From Spirosoma agri (GTDB lineage: Bacteria; Bacteroidota; Bacteroidia; Cytophagales; Spirosomataceae), in the NCBI RefSeq assembly GCF_010747415.1, contig NZ_JAAGNZ010000002.1, positions 1,240,001 to 1,304,000 on the forward strand: a stretch of DNA of 64,000 bases, written 5' to 3'. A program made the position numbers and the translations under genes. Below are positions 9,702 to 18,008 of the stretch, in pieces (the first letter of the stretch is position 1; the number at the start of each line of letters is the position of its first letter). The notes below the pieces were generated by a model. The model saw only the letters and a list, made by a program, of their open reading frames with translations, was not told the origin of the DNA and searched no databases.

Positions 9702-9841
9702 CCTGCATCTGGCCCGGTTCTGACGAAACAAAGCCTATGGCTGCCGACGTTGGCTTTTTTATGAATTCGTCGGCCATCCAATCGAATCGCTTCCTGAATA
9801 ATGCCGTACTTTGGGGAAACTGCTGGTTTATTGTTCGCTCT

Positions 9842-11176
9842 ATGCGCCACATCGTTATACTGGGTAATGGCATTTCCGGGATTACGGCTGCCCGTGAGAT
9901 CCGCAAGCAGTGCGATGATCAAATTACGGTCGTCTCCGCCGAAACGGACCATTTTTTCTCGCGAACGGCCCTGATGTATGTGTACATGGGGCATCTGGAA
10001 TTCCATCACACAAAACCGTATGAGGATTGGTTCTGGGCCAAAAACCGGATCGAACTGGTTCGGGCGGAGGTGACGGGTATGGACGTTGACGCAAAACATA
10101 TTCAGTATGCCGATGGTCAGCGGCTTTCGTACGATGTGCTGATTCTGGCCGTCGGATCGAAGCCTAATTTTTTCGACTGGCCGGGTCAGAATCTGCGGGG
10201 TGTGCAGGGGCTCTACGGAAAACCCGACCTCGACCGGATGGAAGCCGATACGAAAGGAATTCAACAGGCGGTGGTTGTGGGGGGCGGGCTGATTGGTATT
10301 GAACTGTGTGAAATGCTGCGTTCACGGGGTATACAGGTTACGTTTCTGGTGCGGGAAGACCGGTTCTGGAAGAGCGTATTGCCCACCGATGAGTCAGCCC
10401 TGGTGACCCGGCACATCAAGCAGCACCATATCAATATCCGTATCGATACGGAACTGGCCGAAATCATTGGCGATGGTGCCGGTCGGGTTAGTGCCGTTGT
10501 CACAAAAGCTGGGGAAGAAATTCCGGCCCAGTTTGTGGGCGTAGCCGTTGGGGTTAGTCCTAACGTTGATTTTTTGAAAAACACGCCGTTGCAGATCGAT
10601 CGGGGTATTCTGGTCAATGCGTATCTGGAAACGAACCTGCCCGACGTGTACGCTATTGGCGACTGTGTGCAACACCGAACCCCACCCGATGGCCGAAAAC
10701 CGGTGGAGCAGATCTGGTATACCGGTCGCCAGATGGGCGAAACTGTTGCCAGAACGATCGTTGGTAAACCGACCACTTATCAGCCGGGTGTTTTCTTCAA
10801 TTCAGCAAAATTCTTCGACATCGAGTATCAGACGTATGGCCATGTGCCTGCCCGGCCTCCGGAAGACGAACAATCATTCTACTGGGAACATCCGAAAGGA
10901 ACCATTGCTCTACGGATCAATTACCGACGGCGTGACCAGACCGTTGTTGGCGTAAATTCATTCGGCATCCGGCAGCGACAGGACGTTTGGCAGCAGTGGA
11001 TTTTGGATGGCAAATCAATCCAGTACGTACTGGAACATCTGCCGCAGGCAAATTTCGACCCCGAGTTTTCCAAACAGTACGAGTCGCTGATCATTGCACA
11101 GTTCAATGCCGAAAATCCGGAACATAAATTTCGTATTAAGGCAAAGAGAGGGCTGTTTAGTTTGTTTAGGGGTTGA
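9842..11176 (+). CDS. FAD/NAD(P)-dependent pyridine nucleotide oxidoreductase
   Basis: The ATG at 9842 gives MRHIVILGNGISGITAAREIRK, with the FAD-binding GxGxxG at the expected N-terminal place; upstream ATGs in frame add unlikely sequence. A second dinucleotide fold, VVVGGGLIGIELCEML, starts near residue 143, and the FAD motif VYAIGDCV is near 270. The arrangement matches the nitrite reductase large subunit/rubredoxin reductase/AIF-like group. There is no CxxC redox disulfide, so it is not a thioredoxin reductase. The last 100 residues form an extra domain as in ferredoxin or rubredoxin reductases. The electron partner cannot be named from this window. About 444 residues. Confidence 0.9.
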   Translation: MRHIVILGNGISGITAAREIRKQCDDQITVVSAETDHFFSRTALMYVYMGHLEFHHTKPYEDWFWAKNRIELVRAEVTGMDVDAKHIQYADGQRLSYDVLILAVGSKPNFFDWPGQNLRGVQGLYGKPDLDRMEADTKGIQQAVVVGGGLIGIELCEMLRSRGIQVTFLVREDRFWKSVLPTDESALVTRHIKQHHINIRIDTELAEIIGDGAGRVSAVVTKAGEEIPAQFVGVAVGVSPNVDFLKNTPLQIDRGILVNAYLETNLPDVYAIGDCVQHRTPPDGRKPVEQIWYTGRQMGETVARTIVGKPTTYQPGVFFNSAKFFDIEYQTYGHVPARPPEDEQSFYWEHPKGTIALRINYRRRDQTVVGVNSFGIRQRQDVWQQWILDGKSIQYVLEHLPQANFDPEFSKQYESLIIAQFNAENPEHKFRIKAKRGLFSLFRG

Positions 11177-11249
11177 TTGGTAGTGATTTTGGGAGGTATT
11201 CTCTATATTAGCCATATCTTCTATATTCACCTGAAAACTTCTTTCTGCA

Positions 11250-12551
11250 ATGACTCAATCGCGTAGACACTTCATGCGGCAGCTCAGTGCGGCAGCAGCC
11301 GGTCCCCTGGTCTTGCCCGACTGGACGGAAACAAACGCGCTGGACCACGTAAAGCAGTCTCCTGCCAACCTGAAATCACCGCAGGAGTGGGCGCAGGATG
11401 AAGATTTCTGGGCGTGGGTCAAAACGGAATTTACCGTGTCGCCTAATGTGCTGAACCTGAATAACGGGGGTGTGAGTCCACAGCCAAAATCGGTACAGGA
11501 TGCCCACATTCGATTTTATCAGTATGCGAACGAAGCACCGTCATACTACATGTGGCGGGTTCTGGATCAGGGACGCGAAGCACTGCGGTCGAAGCTGGCT
11601 GACCTTTCGGGCTGCCTGCCCGACGAACTGGCCATCAACCGGAACGCGACGGAAGGACTGAACACGGTCATTTTCGGGCTGAATCTCAAAGCCGGTGATG
11701 AGGTCGTATTGACCAAACAGGACTATCCGAACATGATCAACGCCTGGAAACAGCGCGAAAAACGCGATGGCATCAAACTGGTCTGGCTTAATCTAGACCT
11801 GCCTTCCGAGAACGAAGACGAACTCGTTGCCAGATACGTGAAGGCTTTTACGCCCCGGACAAAGGTGGTTCACGTGACGCACATCATCAACTGGGTCGGT
11901 CAGATCATGCCCGTTCGTAAGGTTGCCGATGCAGCCCACGCCAAAGGCATCGAAGTTATCTGCGACGGCGCGCATTCGTACGCTCACCTCGACTATAAAA
12001 TTCCCGATCTCGGTTGCGATTATTACGCCACCAGTCTGCATAAATGGCTCTGTGCACCGTTTGGCAGCGGGATGCTGTACATCAAAAAAGATAAGATCAA
12101 AAACGTGTGGGCCCTGCTGTCGAATACCGAACCCGACGGTACAGACATCCGAAAATTCGAATCACTGGGAACCCGGTCGTTTGCGTCTGAAATGGCCATC
12201 GGTACTGCCGTTGATTTTCACCAGGCTATCGGATCGGCGCGCAAGCACGCCCGGCTGCATTTTCTCAAAAACTATTGGGCCGAACGGGTTCGTGAACTGC
12301 CGGGTGTTCATGTACATACGTCACTTAAGCCTGAATGGGCGGGGGCTATCGCGCTGTTCTCCATCGATGGGATGAAAACAACGGAGGTTGATGGTCAGCT
12401 GTTTGGCAGCCATAAAATTCACGCGGTAGGTATCGACTGGGAAAATATTCACGGTGTTCGGGTCACTCCCCACGTATACACGAGCCTTAAGGACCTCGAC
12501 CGGCTGGTGGCGGCTATCGCCGGTATGGCCGCTAAACAGAAGAAAAGTTAA
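11250..12551 (+). CDS. Tat-exported class V aminotransferase-fold PLP enzyme
   Basis: 433 residues. The N-terminus SRRHFMRQLSAAAAGPL is a twin-arginine signal, so the folded holoenzyme is probably exported. The PLP fold follows with NRNATEGLNTVIFGL, the cofactor aspartate in CDGAHSYAHLD (D239) and the Schiff-base lysine in SLHKWLCAPFGSG (K265). The closest group by these motifs is the isopenicillin-N epimerase-like/cysteine desulfurase-like branch. The natural substrate is not known. Secreted members of this branch are frequent in Bacteroidetes and Planctomycetes. A weak GTGGAT/ATCCAC hairpin follows at 12566-12585. Confidence 0.9.
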   Translation: MTQSRRHFMRQLSAAAAGPLVLPDWTETNALDHVKQSPANLKSPQEWAQDEDFWAWVKTEFTVSPNVLNLNNGGVSPQPKSVQDAHIRFYQYANEAPSYYMWRVLDQGREALRSKLADLSGCLPDELAINRNATEGLNTVIFGLNLKAGDEVVLTKQDYPNMINAWKQREKRDGIKLVWLNLDLPSENEDELVARYVKAFTPRTKVVHVTHIINWVGQIMPVRKVADAAHAKGIEVICDGAHSYAHLDYKIPDLGCDYYATSLHKWLCAPFGSGMLYIKKDKIKNVWALLSNTEPDGTDIRKFESLGTRSFASEMAIGTAVDFHQAIGSARKHARLHFLKNYWAERVRELPGVHVHTSLKPEWAGAIALFSIDGMKTTEVDGQLFGSHKIHAVGIDWENIHGVRVTPHVYTSLKDLDRLVAAIAGMAAKQKKS

Positions 12552-12732
12552 CGAGTTGGTCGCTTGTGGATTACTCATTATCCACTGTCAGCCACGCGAT
12601 ATGGCCACATCCGACAGGCCCTGGGCCAATAGGGAACGTGACGCTGTACTCGTTGCTGCGTTTATTGATACGGTGTGCTGTATACGTTCAACAATCGGAT
12701 ACCTGTGAACAGCCCGGTGCCACTCGTTCGCT

Positions 12733-13599
12733 TTAGTCGAGCTGCGCCATGCCTCTTGTTTTCCGGTACGGTGTTTTGAAAAAATCCCCGACAACCTGAT
12801 TGAATATATCTTTGTAACGAACGAGTGTCGAGTGGCCGGAATTAGGCAAAATCCACAGGTACGAGTTCGGAATGGCTTCGGCAATCAGCATCGTGTGTTT
12901 GGGCAGAATTACGTCATGATCACCCCCAATGACCAGCGTAGGGCATTTCACGTTCGTCAAGTCTGCGGTCGAAATATGGGGATGGAAGGCCATCAGGTTC
13001 AGCAACTTCTTCTGGGCCTTTACCGCCGGTGTCTGTGTAACCTTGGCGAGACTGTCATTCGTGGATACGATCCAATTGACGAGACTCGGTTCAAGAGCCG
13101 TCGTGTCGGGCCATAGATTAGCACCCGTGATGGCGAGTTTCTTTACTTTTTCAGGATGGCGCATGGCCAGTAACAAGCCATTGATGCCGCCATCACTCCA
13201 GCCAACTACGTAACACGAGTCCAGATGAAGCTGATCCAGCAAGGCATTGACGTCGTCGGCCATCATCTCGTAGGTAAGTGAGTCGCTCGTGTCCGTTGAT
13301 TTTCCCTGCGCCCGGCTATCAACGGCAATCACGTTGTAGTTCCTCGCAAAATGGGGAATCTGATTGCTGAAATCACGGATCGAACCGCCATTGCCGTGGA
13401 TGAAGAGCAACGGCTTACCCGCGCCATATACTTCGTAATACAGTTTGAAACCCCTCACATTGGCATACTTCCCAACCTTGGCGTTGCTGCCGTATGCGGT
13501 GGAACGAGTAGACGTAATGGGTAACGTCGGTTGGCCCAAAGCCGATAACGCCGGCAGGAATGCAACCAGAACCAGTAGTAGCGTTTTTATTGGATTCAT
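12733..13599 (-). CDS. Secreted alpha/beta hydrolase
   Basis: 288 residues beginning with a signal peptide (MNPIKTLLLVLVAFLPALSALG). The alpha/beta hydrolase fold is clear: oxyanion segment LLFIHGNGGS, AVDSRAQGKS, nucleophile elbow VVGWSDGG (S135), acid in GGDHDV (D227 or D229), and the histidine in LPNSGHS (H256). All catalytic residues are in place. It is likely an esterase or lactonase-type enzyme of the periplasm; the substrate cannot be told. It converges with the PLP enzyme gene. Confidence 0.9.
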   Translation of the reverse strand: MNPIKTLLLVLVAFLPALSALGQPTLPITSTRSTAYGSNAKVGKYANVRGFKLYYEVYGAGKPLLFIHGNGGSIRDFSNQIPHFARNYNVIAVDSRAQGKSTDTSDSLTYEMMADDVNALLDQLHLDSCYVVGWSDGGINGLLLAMRHPEKVKKLAITGANLWPDTTALEPSLVNWIVSTNDSLAKVTQTPAVKAQKKLLNLMAFHPHISTADLTNVKCPTLVIGGDHDVILPKHTMLIAEAIPNSYLWILPNSGHSTLVRYKDIFNQVVGDFFKTPYRKTRGMAQLD

Positions 13600-13644
13600 T
13601 GTTTGGGCTAGTTAGCGGTAAAGATATTATAAGGCAGGTATTCA

Positions 13645-13709
13645 CGGGATTGTGGGTATTTCATACGCCGAATCTTCAAGATACGGCGTATGAAATACCC
13701 ACAATCCCG
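13645..13709 (-). terminator. Long perfect hairpin downstream of the DUF421 gene
   Basis: Arms of 26 bases (13645-13670 and 13684-13709) are perfect reverse complements, and the 13-base loop contains a further ATCTT/AAGAT pairing. It sits about 40 bases past the stop of the minus-strand DUF421 gene and 46 bases upstream of the hydrolase start. There is no U-tract, so this is either a long-stem terminator of the kind seen at other 3' ends in this window or another structured element. Confidence 0.6.
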
Positions 13710-13748
13710 CGCGCTAATCGAGGCCTGGTCTCAGTTAGCTTAATTAGC

Positions 13749-14435
13749 TTAGGTCCGTCGCAGGGTGTGAATGGCTTTTACCCATTCAGTATGCTGACAG
13801 CGCGGACACGTATGGTGCCGATCGCCAATCGACTCCACCAACCCGCAGGTGGTGCAGGCGTATTGCCCCGCCTGAGGGACTAGATCACTTTTCTTGTGGT
13901 AGAGTTTGGGTAAAATGGGTAACCCTGGCTTGACCTCCTCATCCGCATAGTAGAAAAAGCTCACAGAGCCATTGGTTTCCAGTAAAGCCGTTTGTACCTG
14001 GCCTACATGCTCGATGTTCTGCTGCCGCATCTCGGAAAAAAACTCATCTTTGGCATACGTCTGCTCACTGGCCTCGATCAGTACAAACTGGCCCTCCTCG
14101 ATGATGTAGGTGGGATCGCCCTCCAGTATACTCTCGAACCGTTCGCTACGGGAGGCTAACCAGGTTATAAGCCGGTAAAATCCTAAAATGGTGACGAAAA
14201 CGAGTGCAGCGGGCACGATAGCATTCTCTGGATTGACCATTGGGTCACCAGCTGCCGAACCCAGGCCGATAATGATCGCTACTTCGAAGATGGACAGCTG
14301 GCGGACTCCTTTCTTTCCCGACAGGCGTAAAAAGATCAGGATACAGGAAAACATGATCAGGGTTCTGACCACAATCTCCAGGGCCAGGCTCCAATCCAAA
14401 TCGTTTATGAAAATGGTCTTGCTATCAAACTCCAT
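13749..14435 (-). CDS. DUF421 membrane protein with C-terminal zinc ribbon
   Basis: 228 residues. Three hydrophobic segments (about 18-37, 48-62, 72-92) are followed by the cytoplasmic DUF421 domain as in YetF/YcaP (SGKKGVRQLSIFE, ILEGDPTYIIEEGQF). After DUF421 there is an added tail with two CxxC pairs, C194-x2-C197 and C210-x2-C213 (CTTCGLV ... TCPRCQHTEW), which should bind zinc. The family has no firm biochemical role; in spore formers relatives affect germination and in others envelope stress. The start follows the conserved N-terminus. Its 3' end is marked by the hairpin next to it. Confidence 0.88.
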   Translation of the reverse strand: MEFDSKTIFINDLDWSLALEIVVRTLIMFSCILIFLRLSGKKGVRQLSIFEVAIIIGLGSAAGDPMVNPENAIVPAALVFVTILGFYRLITWLASRSERFESILEGDPTYIIEEGQFVLIEASEQTYAKDEFFSEMRQQNIEHVGQVQTALLETNGSVSFFYYADEEVKPGLPILPKLYHKKSDLVPQAGQYACTTCGLVESIGDRHHTCPRCQHTEWVKAIHTLRRT

Positions 14436-14575
14436 ACCGTCGCGTTTAAAACTGAATCCTGAACATTACTTGAACGAGGTAGGTCATCAGGTCATTGTTT
14501 ACAGCGCAACCGCCCGTCAACAAACCAGCCGTATCGATTCCTTCATAACCGCCTGGCTATTGGGCGGTGAGTCAT

Positions 14576-15922
14576 CTAGTTGGGTAGATAGACACTAAAC
14601 GTTGCACCCTGACCGGGCCGGCTGGTAGCAGCAATCGCGCCCCCGTGATTGGTCACTACTTTCTCGCAGATGGCCAGGCCAATGCCGGTGCCTGAAAACT
14701 CGCTTTTACCGTGTAGCCGCTGAAAGACCTGAAAAATTCGGTCAGCATGTTTCTGCTCGAAGCCAATACCATTGTCGATCACATCGATTCGGTAGTAAAG
14801 CGGGGCCGAAAGAGAAGGTTTTATCGTTGTCGGCAAGTTCTTGGCGAGGAGCGTCTGGACACGAATTTGAATGAGTGGCGTTTTCGCTGTACTAGCCTTC
14901 GGGCGACGAGATGGATCTGGTCGGCTGAACTTCAGGGCATTACCCAGTAGATTCTGAAAAAGCTGGCCCAACTGAACTGAGTCTCCCAACACTTCAGGCA
15001 GGGCATCCACCTGAACAACTGCCCCCGTTTCGGCAATGACCAGTTCTAGATCCATCAGTACCGTCTGGACAACTGCCGAGAGAGGGATCAGGTGTCGATT
15101 GTCGTGGATGGCCGAGATTCGTGAATAACTCAACAGGTCACGAATCAGGATCGACATGCGATTAGCCGCCGATTGCATCCGATCGAGATAGGTACGTCCT
15201 TCCCCCAACTGGTCGGCGTACTGGTTTTGCAGTAAGCTGCCAAACGACTGAATTTTTCGCAGCGGTTCCTGCAAGTCGTGGGAAGCTACAGAGGCAAATT
15301 GTTGCAGGTTACCATTGGCTCTGTTCAGTTCGTCATTGGCATCTTTCAGCGCCTGGGTACGCTTCTGGACCTGCTCTTCGAGTTCAGCTGCCAGCGTTCG
15401 GTAGCGCTGCTCGCTCTGCAGAAGTGCTCTGTTGGCTTTTCGTAAGGCTAGCAGATTTACCACCTGGTTGGTCAGGGCCCGCAACGCAGTTAGTTGCGCC
15501 GGGTCCAACTCTCGGGGTTTGTCATCAAGAACGCACAGGGAGCCCAAGGCAAAGCCATCGGCATCGACCAGCGGTACCCCGGCGTAAAAAACGACATGGG
15601 GGGCACCCGTAACAAATGGATTGCTCGCGAACCGTTCATCCTGACGTGCATCAGGGACCAGGAAGGTTTCGTACGGATTCAGGATGGCGTGGGCGCAAAA
15701 AGAAAACTGACGGGGCGTTTCCCGAAGAGCAAGCCCACGATTCGCTTTAAACCACTGCCTTTTTTCGTCTACCAGACTAATTAACGAGATCGGAGTCTGA
15801 CAGATTTGAGAAGCCAGATTCGTAATATTATCATAATCGGCCTCAGGTAAGGAGTCCAGAATATCATAACTTCGCAAGGCATTCAGCCTATTTGTTTCAT
15901 CGTCAGAATCAGGAAGTAGCAT
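14576..15922 (-). CDS. GAF-domain sensor histidine kinase
   Basis: 448 residues, no membrane segment. A GAF domain (about 28-160; [31 protein letters not shown]) is followed by a coiled-coil linker (about 165-205). The HisKA domain has the phospho-acceptor in [12 protein letters not shown] (H215). The HATPase domain has the N box (LLGNALKFS), DNGIGF and [13 protein letters not shown]. The architecture is that of cytosolic phytochrome-like or redox/light sensor kinases of Bacteroidetes. No cognate regulator is adjacent; stand-alone receivers occur at 38.8-39.7 and 49.7 kb. An imperfect ACCGCCC/GGGCGGT hairpin lies just after its stop. Confidence 0.93.
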   Translation of the reverse strand: MLLPDSDDETNRLNALRSYDILDSLPEADYDNITNLASQICQTPISLISLVDEKRQWFKANRGLALRETPRQFSFCAHAILNPYETFLVPDARQDERFASNPFVTGAPHVVFYAGVPLVDADGFALGSLCVLDDKPRELDPAQLTALRALTNQVVNLLALRKANRALLQSEQRYRTLAAELEEQVQKRTQALKDANDELNRANGNLQQFASVASHDLQEPLRKIQSFGSLLQNQYADQLGEGRTYLDRMQSAANRMSILIRDLLSYSRISAIHDNRHLIPLSAVVQTVLMDLELVIAETGAVVQVDALPEVLGDSVQLGQLFQNLLGNALKFSRPDPSRRPKASTAKTPLIQIRVQTLLAKNLPTTIKPSLSAPLYYRIDVIDNGIGFEQKHADRIFQVFQRLHGKSEFSGTGIGLAICEKVVTNHGGAIAATSRPGQGATFSVYLPN

Positions 15923-16230
15923 CGTTCAGCGCAGCCAATGTGTCGTATCGTATAGTCAGGTAGCTAATGACAGATAACACTTCTAGAAAAGGGTATGTTT
16001 AGCGAAACTTTCCTTTTGACCCGCACATCGGGTATTTTGCGCCAGTTAGGCGCTGCACGTTCCAGGTGATGCCGACAACGACCGGCCTCTCGTAATTGCC
16101 GGGCGTATACCGGTATAAATCGATTCTGAACCGCGTTCAACGATCTTAATGAGGAGTAACGCAAGCTGTCGGCTGCGAAGTCTGTTCGTGGATGTATAAT
16201 TTTACCGTTCGAATTACAAACGAAAGCCTG

Positions 16231-17793
16231 ATGTCTGCCAGCAAAATCGGTTTGCTCCTTTTCATTCCCCTAAGTCTGCTCTCTTTTTTCGATCTGGAGA
16301 CTACTGATACGCTGAACGTTGACGGAAAGGAAGCGACAATTGCGGATTCAACGTCCTCCGGTAAGCAACTGGCCTTGCGTTACTGCGGGAGTTGTCATCA
16401 ATTTCCGGAACCCGAATTACTCGACAAAAAGACCTGGGTCACGAGCGTTCTGCCAAATATGGGTAGGCGACTTGGGATCAGACAGCCCGGACAAGATACA
16501 CTGAAAGCCCTCTCGCCCGAGGAGGAAAAAGCCATCAGCCAGCTAAACATTTATCCCCAAACCGCCGTGCTCTCGCTAGACGACTGGAATCAACTTGTCA
16601 GCTACTATGAACGTACCGCGCCCGCCGAACCGTTACCCCAGAAATCGCACCTGTCTATAACCAATCAGCTCCCGTTATTCAAGGCGAAGGAGGTATCGCC
16701 AGGTGACAAACCCGTTCCGCAAACGACCCTGTTGGCCTACGACAAAACGACGGCTCAACTCTACGTGGGCGATGCGCAACAGGCGCTGTATGTCCTGAAC
16801 AGCCAGCTGAAACTGAACGATACGTGGTGGATCGATACTCCACCGACGGACATTGACTTTCCCCGGAATGCGGCTCCCCGGTTGCTTACCATTGGCGTTT
16901 TCAATCCATCGGACCAGCGACTGGGCCGACTCATGACGCTGGAACGAACTGCGAAAGTTGGTTCTACGCCTGTCAACATTAAGGAATTGCCCCGACCCGT
17001 GCAGTTTGCGGCCGGTGATCTGAACGCCGATGGCAACGAAGACGTCGTGATCTGCGGGTTCGGCAATAACGCGGGAAAACTGTTCTGGTACGACGGTTTC
17101 GATCCGGCAAAAGAACACATTCTAAAATCACTTCCCGGTGCCCGAAACGTTGAGATTGCCGACTTCAATCACGACAAAAAACCGGACATCATGGTCCTGA
17201 TGGCGCAGGCACGGGAAGAAGTTGCCATCTTTTATAACCAGGGAAATGGCCAGTTTAAGGAAAAGACCGTGTTGCGTTTCTCGCCCGCATTCGGGTCCAG
17301 CTATTTCGAACTCGTTGATTTTAATAAGGATGGTTTCCAGGACATCCTACTGACCAATGGTGACAACTGGGATTATTCGGCTATCGACAAAAATTACCAC
17401 GGCGTACGTATTTATCTGAATGACAAAAAAGATAATTTCAAGGAGACTTGGTTTTATCCAATGTACGGTGCCAGTAAAGCCATTGCCCATGATTTTGACA
17501 AGGACGGTGACCTCGATATTGCGGCCACGGCCTTCTATTCAAATTTGGCTCAGGCCGAGCAGGGTTTTGTTTATTTTTCGAACGAAGGCCGGTTGACATT
17601 TAAACCCTATAGCACCCCGGAAGGCGCTGATGGGAAATGGCTGACGATGGAAGCCGCCGACTTCGATCAGGATGGCGATATGGATATTATTCTGGGTTCT
17701 TACTTTCACACCGTCGGCGAAATGACTCAGCTGCTTTTCAAGGGGATTACGTCTTTTCCGCAACTACTGGTATTGGAGAATCAGGGGAAATAA
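16231..17793 (+). CDS. Secreted FG-GAP/VCBS repeat protein with a CxxCH motif
   Basis: The ATG at 16231 gives a normal signal peptide (MSASKIGLLLFIPLSLLSFF); one at 16192 in the same frame is possible. Near the N-terminus is RYCGSCHQFPEP, a CxxCH haem c-type motif, followed by conserved WVTSVLPNMGRRLG. The rest is FG-GAP/VCBS beta-propeller with calcium-binding DxNxDGxxD-like loops (DLNADGNEDVVI, DFNHDKKPDIMV, DFNKDGFQDILL, DFDKDGDLDIAA, DFDQDGDMDIIL). This arrangement occurs in many Bacteroidetes and Planctomycetes proteins of unknown function. Electron transfer is possible but no distal Met ligand is certain. Confidence 0.85.
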   Translation: MSASKIGLLLFIPLSLLSFFDLETTDTLNVDGKEATIADSTSSGKQLALRYCGSCHQFPEPELLDKKTWVTSVLPNMGRRLGIRQPGQDTLKALSPEEEKAISQLNIYPQTAVLSLDDWNQLVSYYERTAPAEPLPQKSHLSITNQLPLFKAKEVSPGDKPVPQTTLLAYDKTTAQLYVGDAQQALYVLNSQLKLNDTWWIDTPPTDIDFPRNAAPRLLTIGVFNPSDQRLGRLMTLERTAKVGSTPVNIKELPRPVQFAAGDLNADGNEDVVICGFGNNAGKLFWYDGFDPAKEHILKSLPGARNVEIADFNHDKKPDIMVLMAQAREEVAIFYNQGNGQFKEKTVLRFSPAFGSSYFELVDFNKDGFQDILLTNGDNWDYSAIDKNYHGVRIYLNDKKDNFKETWFYPMYGASKAIAHDFDKDGDLDIAATAFYSNLAQAEQGFVYFSNEGRLTFKPYSTPEGADGKWLTMEAADFDQDGDMDIILGSYFHTVGEMTQLLFKGITSFPQLLVLENQGK

Positions 17794-17803
17794 ACGCAGT
17801 TGA

Positions 17804-17858
17804 CCTCACCCCCGGCCCCTCTCGGCAACGGCCGCCCGGCTAAAGCAGGAGAGGGGTG
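17804..17858. repeat. REP-like hairpin element
   Basis: CCTCACCCCCGGCCCCTCTC followed by GGAGAGGGGTG forms a GC-rich hairpin. I recall very similar intergenic sequence being scattered in Bacteroidetes and other genomes. It lies directly after the FG-GAP gene and could also help end its transcription. Copy number in the genome cannot be seen here. Confidence 0.5.
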
Positions 17859-17940
17859 CAACCAATATAAAAAATGAGTAAAACAGTGTAAAATGTAAAA
17901 TACCGGCAGTTGGGGTGATGTAAACCTCCAGACAACAAAA

Positions 17941-17966
17941 ATGGGCAGACCGATTGGTTTGCCCAT
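17941..17966 (-). terminator. Intrinsic terminator of the susCD operon
   Basis: ATGGGCAGACC pairs with GGTTTGCCCAT (one G-T pair) around loop GATT. Read on the minus strand it is followed by TTTTTGTTGT, a proper U-tract, 42 bases past the SusD stop. Confidence 0.85.
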
Positions 17967-18008
17967 TCTAATTCAATACACTAATTTATCTTATCGAATA
18001 GGAACGTC

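Noticed and set aside
15964..16164. Minus-strand frame of 66 codons between the kinase and FG-GAP genes
   Set aside because: Arg-rich, no family, lies in the divergent promoter region.
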